Of a stretch of DNA of 12,553 nucleotides, positions 7,800-12,553 are shown piece after piece (the stretch's first letter is position 1; each line of letters begins with the position of its first letter). This stretch comes from Lachnospiraceae bacterium UBA6403 (GTDB taxonomy: Bacteria > Bacillota > Clostridia > Lachnospirales > Lachnospiraceae). Under the pieces are notes generated by a model that was given only the letters and a program-made list of their open reading frames with translations, made no database searches and was not told the origin of the DNA. A program made the translations under genes and the position numbers. The stretch spans positions 2,162-14,714 of the forward strand of contig DJPV01000002.1 in NCBI GenBank assembly GCA_002437435.1, read 5' to 3'.

Positions 7800-8399
7800 T
7801 CACACATTCTGATAACCACCACAATAAGGGCAGCGGCTGGCATATCCGGTTGCTGCCTTATATGATGCCCCACAGTTCGAACATCTGACTGCGATCAGAT
7901 GGAGCTGCTCAGGATCGATCGACTTGTTGTCCATCAATTCTTCTTCTCTTCTGAGCCGTTCTCCACGGACAGAAGCAGGATCATAACTGTATTTGCCATT
8001 GTATTCATAGATATCGATCGTCATTCCGATCGGGAACATAGAATCCGCTCCCCTACTGATCGAAGTCGGCAGGATCACTTCCCGCTCAATACCATAATTG
8101 TCAAAATAATGCACTTTTACATTCCATGTAAACTGATCATTTACCCTATAGGATGTATTCTGTACATAACCATATATCTTTGCAGCATACTTTTCACCAT
8201 GCACACGGATCATTTTCTGATTATGAAGCATAACAAGGATCGTCACGATAAAGCACAGTCCAATTACCACAAACATCAGTGGAATTAGTATAAATACTCC
8301 TATCTCACCAAATGCAAACATAAAGAGTACTGTCATGAAAAGCCCTATTCCGGCAAAACCCGTTCCGACGATCATACATATTTTCTGTGCACTGTTCAT
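7800..8399 (-). CDS. Two-helix membrane protein with C-terminal zinc ribbon (DUF3592-like middle)
   Basis: 199 residues from the ATG at 8399; an ATG two codons earlier (8405) is only 3 nt from GGAGG, while 8399 has a 9-nt gap, so I prefer 8399. Two hydrophobic helices (about residues 7-30 and 33-57) are followed by a basic turn. A beta-rich segment comes next (KYAAKIYGYVQNTSYRVNDQ to DIYEYNGKYSYDP) that resembles DUF3592-type domains, then a charged linker, and finally CSNCG and CPYCG knuckles about 16 residues apart that look able to bind one zinc. The helices would anchor it in the membrane. No enzyme motif is visible. It converges on hcp with a 140-bp gap holding only a small hairpin and no clear poly-T terminator. 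The role is unknown. Confidence 0.82.
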   Translation of the reverse strand: MNSAQKICMIVGTGFAGIGLFMTVLFMFAFGEIGVFILIPLMFVVIGLCFIVTILVMLHNQKMIRVHGEKYAAKIYGYVQNTSYRVNDQFTWNVKVHYFDNYGIEREVILPTSISRGADSMFPIGMTIDIYEYNGKYSYDPASVRGERLRREEELMDNKSIDPEQLHLIAVRCSNCGASYKAATGYASRCPYCGGYQNV

Positions 8400-8431
8400 A
8401 TCCATCTGCCTCCTACCTAATAATCAAAAAA

Positions 8432-8580
8432 ATCAGATTTTCAATATCCGACTGACCGCATGCATCTATACATTAGACCTGCTCAATAATCTAAAATATC
8501 AGAATTCCAATAACCGCCTGACCACACGCATCTATACATTAGACCTGTTCAATAATCTAAAATATCAAAATTTCCAGTCA
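8432..8580. repeat. 66-bp tandem repeat between two minus-strand genes
   Basis: Copy A (8432-8497) and copy B (8498-8563) match at 59 of 66 positions. A partial third copy starts at 8564 and decays after about 15 bases. The central string GCATCTATACATTAGACCTG is identical in both full copies. The array fills the gap between the end of the transglutaminase frame (TGA at 8565-8567) and the ribosome site of the zinc-ribbon gene. TTAGA and TCTAA arms recur in each unit. Because 66 is a multiple of three, a repetitive open frame appears on the plus strand, but nothing supports its being a gene. Confidence 0.85.
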
Positions 8581-9560
8581 GGAAAATACCGCATTCGAAG
8601 TCTGATCTTAAATGAGAACCTCGTTCTAAGCTGATACAGTTTCTTTGTAAATATATATAACACACTATTTTCTGCATCTGTCAAGGTCTCCTGTCCATAT
8701 ACATGTTTTTCGATCAGCTCTGTAACCCGGACATATTCTCCTCTGTCAAATACGTCCTGCCATAGTGAAGCCCTCTCTTTTCCCTTTCTGGAATCTGTAT
8801 CTGTCTCTGATAACATACCACTGACAAGAAGTTCGTCCGTCTCTTCCACTTTCCAGCCAAGTTCGGTCTGATATCCATATGCCGCTAACATCTTAAATAT
8901 CGCTGCTGTAAGCTTTTCCGTACGCTTATCGGGTGTACATGCCTGATACCGTCTTTCAAATGTCAGTTCCATTACAAAATGCCGAATCTCAAATACTGTT
9001 ATAACACATACCATACACAAGATCATCCAGGCAAATGCTGTCAGTGATATCTGCATCGGAAGCTGCTTATCCTGTTTTCCATCCGACTGGCTGTTTTCGT
9101 TATCCAGTTCATTTCCCATATCATCACTATCATCTTCTGCGGCGGTCTGACTTACCGTCTGTGGTCTCTGAACCATCTGAAGTAATGTATATGTATCATA
9201 ATAAAATCCGGGAGTCACATCGACCGGAACCCAGCCAACACCATCCAGATAGACCTCAACCCAGGCATGACTGTTCTTATTTGTCAGGGTAACCGTATCA
9301 GATGAAGCTGCAAGAAGCTGTTGTTCCGAGACCAGATAGCCCTCTGTATAACGGGCAGGAATCCCCTGCATACGATATGCAAGAACTGCTGCGGACGCAT
9401 ATAATACAGCATTTCCCTGATGGCTCTTATTTAAAAACCAGCTGATCGGGTCTGTTCCTTCCGGTGCAGTCTCTGGCTTCTCCCGATAAGATACTCTCTT
9501 TTCCAGAACCTCCCGGATTCTCTCCGTTACTGCATATATCGTGTGATGAAATTGTTGGTT
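8565..9560 (-). pseudogene. Transglutaminase-like membrane protein, 5' end lost at island junction
   Basis: The frame is open from just after a TAA at 9561-9563 to the TGA at 8565-8567 (331 codons) and already contains family sequence near its beginning (VTERIREVLEKRVSYREKP). The homologous protein therefore starts further upstream than this DNA allows. Next comes the transglutaminase core: YASAAVLAYRMQGIPARY, then SHAWVEVY with the catalytic His (codon 9267-9269), then VDVTPG with the Asp (9219-9221). The Cys position before LYA is Ala (codon 9408-9410, GCT). A linker, one membrane helix (LTAFAWMILCMVCVITVFEI) and a cytoplasmic DUF4129-like tail follow. Full relatives have several N-terminal helices, which are missing here. 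An internal ATG at 9371 could start a shorter product, but it would cut through the core. Most likely a truncated, non-functional gene. Confidence 0.82.
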
Positions 9561-9567
9561 TTAGGTA

Positions 9568-9596
9568 ACAAAAAAACACCGTATTGCTACGATGTT
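9568..9596 (-). terminator. Rho-independent terminator of the restriction-modification operon
   Basis: On the minus strand, AACATCGTA and TACGGTGTT form a 9-bp stem (one T-G wobble) around the loop GCAA, followed by a run of seven T. It lies 30 bp after the restriction endonuclease stop and is the last recognisable piece of the cassette before the host gene frame. Confidence 0.85.
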
Positions 9597-9626
9597 TCTT
9601 GTCCTATTTAGAAAGCATTAAGTACA

Positions 9627-10355
9627 TCAATTTCTTCCATATTTTCCTTTTATGTCATCCCATTTAGGAAAATCAATATCTACTCCATAGTGGTTTTTAT
9701 AGCTTCGCTTGAACCTATTTTTCCATTGAGCACCTTGTGTTCTTGTTTCAGGGTTTTGATATACAGTTTCTTCAAAGGCAGATAAATAATCTGTCATTGA
9801 CTCGAACACATGGGCATTACCTCTTGTAGTGTACCAATTTCCAGGTCTCATTTTCTGCAAAATGCCATTTTTGTATTGGACTGTAATAGGCCAGTTGTCC
9901 ATCGTCTTTGTTATTTCCCATATCTTTTTAAGCCAAAGGTCTTTGACGATGACATCACCTGTTTCTTCGTCCATTACATAACCGAAAATGAGGAAATCAG
10001 TATCAATATGATACGGTTTTTCAATCAATTCGTTTACAAATGCTTTGAAGTCCGCTATATCAAAAGCAGGACTTGACTCTCTATTAAAGGCTTTTATCTC
10101 TAAAAGGTTCTGCGTGTGATTATCTGGGTTCAAATACACATCAGGTGGCATTTGAGTATTTGGATTTGGGTCAAATTCAATACCTCTTGCGGTAAGCCAT
10201 CCCTCAAGCCATTCTTGAAGAATATTACCAACAACATCTTTCCTTTTCACGATAATACTAACATCGCCCAAGTGAAAGCGGATTTGTCCCTTTACTGTTT
10301 TTATCTTATCTTCATTGATAAGTTTATCATAAATTTGTTGTGCTGTTAATTTCAT
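9627..10355 (-). CDS. Type II restriction endonuclease, NgoBV/NlaIV-like (PD-(D/E)XK)
   Basis: 242 residues. The nuclease core shows Pro71-Asp72 in MPPDVYLNP and Glu86-Ile-Lys88 in LLEIKAFN, a PD-(D/E)XK arrangement; Glu48 or Glu51 in QEWLEGWL may add a metal ligand. The overall sequence (KLINEDKI near the start, FLIFGY, DLWLKKIWEITK, EETVYQNPETR, YKNHYGVDIDFPKWDDIK near the end) resembles what I recall of the NgoBV family, whose known members cut GGNNCC. That specificity is recalled, not computed. The ATG overlaps the methyltransferase stop in an ATGA, with AAAGGG 10 nt upstream, so translation is coupled and the enzyme is made after its methylase. It would cut unmodified incoming DNA. A terminator follows directly. 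Confidence 0.8.
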   Translation of the reverse strand: MKLTAQQIYDKLINEDKIKTVKGQIRFHLGDVSIIVKRKDVVGNILQEWLEGWLTARGIEFDPNPNTQMPPDVYLNPDNHTQNLLEIKAFNRESSPAFDIADFKAFVNELIEKPYHIDTDFLIFGYVMDEETGDVIVKDLWLKKIWEITKTMDNWPITVQYKNGILQKMRPGNWYTTRGNAHVFESMTDYLSAFEETVYQNPETRTQGAQWKNRFKRSYKNHYGVDIDFPKWDDIKGKYGRN

Positions 10356-11644
10356 TTTTCACAATCCCTTTCGTATATATCAAGTACTCTTTCCGATACC
10401 GCTTTGATTACCGGAACAACAACTGTATTACCTAAGAGGTCATATCCCTCATCAATGGTAACATCAAATTTATAATCGTCGGGGTATCCAAACAGTCGAA
10501 GTCCTTCTCTAAGTGTTAATTGACGGATTCCATTCCCATCGGGAACAAACAAGTGTTGCATATCCATAGCAACCAAAGTAGGTGCAATCTCCTTTGGGTC
10601 TAATACTTTGCTAACCTCAAAGGACATTTTTCCTGCAACAATATTATAACCTAATGGCAGGCTCGGGTCTTGTTCTCTACGATTACCGATTTTACGCTTC
10701 GGATATTCCTTTCGTACATACTTTTTCTCCACTAAATCTTCTAATATTTCCTCTAAGTTAGAAACATCATAGAAAGAGCGTATCATTTCAATGGTAAGAG
10801 GCATACCATCCATCCAATCAATGCCGTATTTCTCAGCCCATTTCTTTTTCCTGCGTTCTGTCATCATAATGTTAAGCAATTCTTTTTGTTCTTTGCTGAC
10901 AGAACCTTTAATTTCTATATCCCAACTATGAATATTGTTTTTACCACCACGCTTATCTTTAATCGACTTTCCAAATAGTTCTTCAACAGTATAATGTTCC
11001 AACAACAGCCTTGTAAATTTGCTATCTGTTGTTGCCATACCTTTCTCCAATACATCAGATAGGGAACAATCAATATGATGGAATTTATCAAGGTTTGGAT
11101 AATCTTTTTTTGTTCCCACAATGTAAACACGTTTTCTTTCTTGTGGCACACCAAAATATTTTGCATTAAGAACTTTCCACGAAACCTTGTATCCAAGGGT
11201 ATCCAAATGTTCAAGTATCGTGGTCAATGTTCTTCCTATTTTATCCCCTGGCTTTTCACGGTCGTGATTTACAAGGCCTTCAACATTTTCAAGAACAAAT
11301 CCATAAGGCTTTTTTTCTTTCAAAATGCGTTCTACCTCAAAGAACAATGTTCCTCGTGTATCTTCAAATCCTAATCGTTTCCCAGCGGCAGAAAACGCTT
11401 GACAGGGAAATCCTGCAAGAAGAAAATCAAAATTCGGTATATCTTTGGCTTCAACTTGCGTAATATCGCCATTAACTGTTTCATCGGGATGATTTTGTTT
11501 TAAGACTTTGATTGCATAAGATTTAATTTCTGATGTAAAAACACATTTCGTTTGAAACCCATTTTCTTTACAAGCCAACTCAAACCCTTTTCGTATTCCG
11601 CCTATCCCAGCAAACAAATCGACAAATTTAATTGTTCTGTTCAC
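10352..11644 (-). CDS. DNA cytosine-5 methyltransferase (modification enzyme of the type II system)
   Basis: 430 residues beginning with GTG at 11644, preceded by AGAGGAGG at 7 nt. All main C5-methylase motifs are present: I, DLFAGIGG (9-16), binding S-adenosylmethionine; IV, PCQ with catalytic Cys81; VI, ENV (119-121); VIII, QERKR (168-172); and the closing GNTVVVPV (405-412). The target-recognition region (about 215-370) includes GGKNNIHSWDIE and KKWAEKYGIDWMDGMPLT. This pattern fits methylases paired with NgoBV-type endonucleases, so GGNNCC is a reasonable guess. The start overlaps the end of the small regulator gene (GTGA), and the stop overlaps the endonuclease start (ATGA), making a tight three-gene operon. 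The gene looks intact. It protects host sites from the partner nuclease. Confidence 0.96.
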   Translation of the reverse strand: MNRTIKFVDLFAGIGGIRKGFELACKENGFQTKCVFTSEIKSYAIKVLKQNHPDETVNGDITQVEAKDIPNFDFLLAGFPCQAFSAAGKRLGFEDTRGTLFFEVERILKEKKPYGFVLENVEGLVNHDREKPGDKIGRTLTTILEHLDTLGYKVSWKVLNAKYFGVPQERKRVYIVGTKKDYPNLDKFHHIDCSLSDVLEKGMATTDSKFTRLLLEHYTVEELFGKSIKDKRGGKNNIHSWDIEIKGSVSKEQKELLNIMMTERRKKKWAEKYGIDWMDGMPLTIEMIRSFYDVSNLEEILEDLVEKKYVRKEYPKRKIGNRREQDPSLPLGYNIVAGKMSFEVSKVLDPKEIAPTLVAMDMQHLFVPDGNGIRQLTLREGLRLFGYPDDYKFDVTIDEGYDLLGNTVVVPVIKAVSERVLDIYERDCEK

Positions 11645-11874
11645 TTATTTTCCTCCTCTGAGTAGCCAAGCCATTGTTTTTCTATAAATTCGTATGACTG
11701 CTCATTTTCTTCGCAAAAAGACTTAATTGCTTTCATTGCTTTCATATTCGGTTTTGCTTTGTTAAGTTCCCAACGATTAACCGTTGATAAAGCAACATTA
11801 AGTTTCTGTGCAAAATCTTCTTGTGTGTAAAAGGCTTTTTGCCTTGTAATTCTAATTGCTTCACCCAAATCCAT
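11641..11874 (-). CDS. Small XRE-type helix-turn-helix regulator of the restriction-modification operon
   Basis: 77 residues from the ATG at 11874, which has AAGGAGG 6 nt upstream; a longer in-frame start at 11901 sits at the likely transcription start and lacks a ribosome site. The helix-turn-helix covers about residues 17-38 (TQEDFAQKLNVALSTVNRWE), followed by a lysine-rich linker and an acidic tail. It is first in the operon and overlaps the methylase GTG by 3 bp. By position and size it could play the role of a controller (C) protein that times methylase and nuclease expression, although most C proteins act mainly on the nuclease gene and this arrangement co-transcribes all three. Autoregulation of its own promoter is the simplest expectation. 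Family is sure; role is inferred. Confidence 0.88.
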   Translation of the reverse strand: MDLGEAIRITRQKAFYTQEDFAQKLNVALSTVNRWELNKAKPNMKAMKAIKSFCEENEQSYEFIEKQWLGYSEEENK

Positions 11875-11902
11875 AAGCAACCTCCTTGCGTAACTTTCCA
11901 TT

Positions 11903-11932
11903 ATTTTAGCGCAAATTAGGCGTTTTTGTCAA
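11903..11932 (-). promoter_or_regulatory. Sigma-A-type promoter of the restriction-modification operon
   Basis: On the minus strand a perfect -35 TTGACA (11927-11932) is followed after 18 bp by TAAAAT (11903-11908). Transcription would begin near 11895, about 20 nt before the regulator start codon. The spacer contains CGC and GCG half-sites (CGCCTAATTTGCG) that might be bound by the regulator. Confidence 0.8.
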
Positions 11933-11947
11933 TACCGTAGCTACTTC

Positions 11948-11957
11948 GACTATACTC
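11948..11957. promoter_or_regulatory. C-box-like sequence upstream of the cassette promoter
   Basis: GACTATACTC differs by one base from the palindrome GACTATAGTC, which resembles C-protein operators known from several restriction-modification systems. It lies 16 bp upstream of the -35 box, a position from which an activator could act. A separate 8-bp palindrome, GTAGCTAC, lies at 11937-11944. A single 10-bp match could be chance. Confidence 0.25.
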
Positions 11958-11984
11958 ACAACTTAATGACTTCTTGAATACTTG

Positions 11985-12022
11985 CCGAAAAAGAAAAACT
12001 GCCATCAGTTGACAGCAGTTTT
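11985..12022 (-). terminator. Strong terminator after the tnpV remnant
   Basis: On the minus strand AAAACTGCTGTC pairs with GATGGCAGTTTT around the loop AACT (12-bp stem including two G-T wobbles), followed by a T-rich tail TTTTTCTTTTT. It closes transcription coming from the right and separates it from the restriction-modification promoter. Confidence 0.85.
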
Positions 12023-12039
12023 CTTTCGGTTGGTTTCCG

Positions 12040-12249
12040 TTAGGAATATACAATCTCATTCAATACAATCTCGTCTGCACAGGCTCGAATGTTATTCATC
12101 ATTCCGACCCATCTCATCATATCCGTTGCTTTCAGTTTCTCCGTTACTCCTTGCTTTCGTGCCATTTCCTTTATCAGATATTCAGCCATATTACAAGCCG
12201 AAGTATCAATTTCAGCAACCGTCTTTTTTGCTGTAATGCGTTTGCAAAG
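12040..12249 (-). pseudogene. tnpV: tnpV remnant (C-terminal part of transposon-encoded TnpV)
   Basis: After an in-frame TGA at 12250-12252 the frame runs 69 codons to the TAA at 12040-12042. The last ~55 residues (AEYLIKEMARKQGVTEKLKA, then MMRWVGMMNNIRACADEIVL and NEIVYS) strongly resemble the C-terminus of TnpV, a small protein of unknown role found in many clostridial transposons. Full TnpV proteins are roughly 110-130 residues, so the N-terminal half is missing and no start or ribosome site remains. It marks past movement of a mobile element here. Confidence 0.75.
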
Positions 12250-12358
12250 TCATTCTTCTGCCATAGTCGGAACAATATAGATAAACACTGTAGGATACAC
12301 TACCTATGCCGATTAAACATATCATACATAATACTAAGTTTTTAATTATTTTTTTCAT
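12212..12358 (-). CDS. 48-residue membrane microprotein running into the tnpV remnant
   Basis: An ATG at 12358 with AGGAGG 8 nt upstream opens a 48-codon frame ending in TGA at 12212-12214. Residues 1-7 (MKKIIKN) are basic and residues 8-27 (LVLCMICLIGIGSVSYSVYL) form a membrane helix or signal peptide; a short polar tail with Cys29 and Cys48 follows. The last ~12 residues are encoded by DNA that reads as tnpV-related sequence in another frame, so the tail may be an accidental fusion after a deletion. It begins 33 bp after the stop of the gene at the window's right edge and is probably co-transcribed with it. I do not recognise the family. Alternatives are a truncated signal-peptide gene or a genuine small toxin- or immunity-like protein. 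Confidence 0.5.
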   Translation of the reverse strand: MKKIIKNLVLCMICLIGIGSVSYSVYLYCSDYGRRMTLQTHYSKKDGC

Positions 12359-12390
12359 CTTATGTTCCTCCTCTTTCTTATATCACTTTA

Positions 12391-12553
12391 TTATTTAAAT
12401 ATAGTATAAACTGTTTTCTTTCCCCCCTTCTCTATATTCAACTCCAAATCCTTATATAATCCAGTTCCGCCAATAACATATGACCAATATATTTTTCTAT
12501 CATTATATAAATATATGCCACCAATACTATTATTGTCACGCGTCGAATTATAG
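12391..12553 (-). CDS. Unrecognised protein, C-terminal end (start lies beyond the right edge)
   Basis: The frame is open from the window edge for 53 codons to a TAA at 12391-12393, followed at once by a second TAA. The visible residues (SIGGIYLYNDRKIYWSYVIG, then LYKDLELNIEKGGKKTVYTI) are rich in Tyr, Ile, Asn and Lys, as in a beta-rich secreted or surface domain, but no family is recognised. Codon use is strongly AT-biased, unlike the left part of the window. The 48-codon microprotein gene follows on the same strand. Confidence 0.6.
   Translation of the reverse strand, partial: YNSTRDNNSIGGIYLYNDRKIYWSYVIGGTGLYKDLELNIEKGGKKTVYTIFK

Larger units (their letters stand above)
9561..12553. mobile_element. 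Accessory island carrying restriction-modification cassette and transposon relic (right end outside window)
   Basis: From about 9541-9567 rightward the DNA becomes visibly AT-richer. Codon use shifts toward TTA, ATA and AAA, and all genes lie on the minus strand. It contains a self-contained restriction-modification operon, a tnpV remnant and two short or partial unknown genes. Its left edge coincides with the break in the transglutaminase gene. No integrase, terminal inverted repeats or target duplication were found in the window, so the element type and the second boundary remain unknown. Confidence 0.5.

Noticed and set aside
7795..7818. Hairpin with arms GGTTTATC and GATAACC at the end of the zinc-ribbon gene
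   Set aside because: The stem is mismatched and no T-run follows on either strand, so a terminator call is not supported.
8335..8634. 99-codon plus-strand frame with a 22-residue repeat
   Set aside because: The repetition arises because the 66-bp DNA unit is a multiple of three; it has no ribosome site and crosses the starts and ends of minus-strand genes.
12029..12048. Possible match of TTGGTTT near the tnpV remnant to the island's left edge (TTGGTTTT at 9555) as a target duplication
   Set aside because: Seven shared bases in AT-rich DNA are not convincing, and no host gene sequence continues beyond this point.

Overview
The window looks like a chromosomal segment of a gut-type Firmicute, most likely a Lachnospiraceae (Clostridia). 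The reasons are a clostridial-type hybrid cluster protein, a Bce-type ABC transporter with its two-component system, strong AGGAGG ribosome sites, moderate GC in the left three quarters, and a relic of a TnpV-type clostridial transposon gene. The genus assignment is inference only.

Left part (1-5811). The 3' end of an AraC-family regulator faces a four-gene cluster read on the minus strand: ABC ATPase, FtsX/BceB-like permease with a large extracellular domain, OmpR-type response regulator, and a short-loop BceS-like sensor kinase. Together these form a classic peptide-antibiotic sensing and detoxification module: the transporter would act as sensor and pump, and the kinase and regulator would adjust its expression. 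The roughly 150-nt leader of the ATPase gene is unusual. It has a 26-bp dyad followed by four alternating GGGTAT/ATACCC arms that can pair in mutually exclusive ways.

Middle (5812-9560). A plus-strand hybrid cluster protein gene (hcp) keeps all hybrid-cluster ligands but carries a low-complexity insertion made of a tandem 63-bp in-frame repeat. It converges on a minus-strand gene for a two-helix membrane protein with a C-terminal zinc ribbon. Between that gene and the next lies a 66-bp tandem repeat. Upstream is the 3' two thirds or so of a transglutaminase-like membrane protein gene; its catalytic cysteine position is Ala and its 5' end is missing.

Right part (about 9561-12553) is an AT-richer accessory island, all on the minus strand. 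It holds a compact type II restriction-modification cassette with its own TTGACA/TAAAAT promoter and its own terminator. The order is a small XRE regulator, a C5-cytosine methyltransferase and an NgoBV/NlaIV-like restriction endonuclease, with stop/start overlaps at both gene junctions. Behind it come a strong terminator, the C-terminal remnant of a tnpV gene, a 48-codon membrane microprotein that runs into that remnant out of frame, and the C-terminal end of an unrecognised protein. The transglutaminase reading frame stops about 8 bp from the cassette's terminator tail, so the island appears to have interrupted that gene. The other junction is not in the window.

No tRNA, rRNA, CRISPR array or complete insertion sequence was seen.
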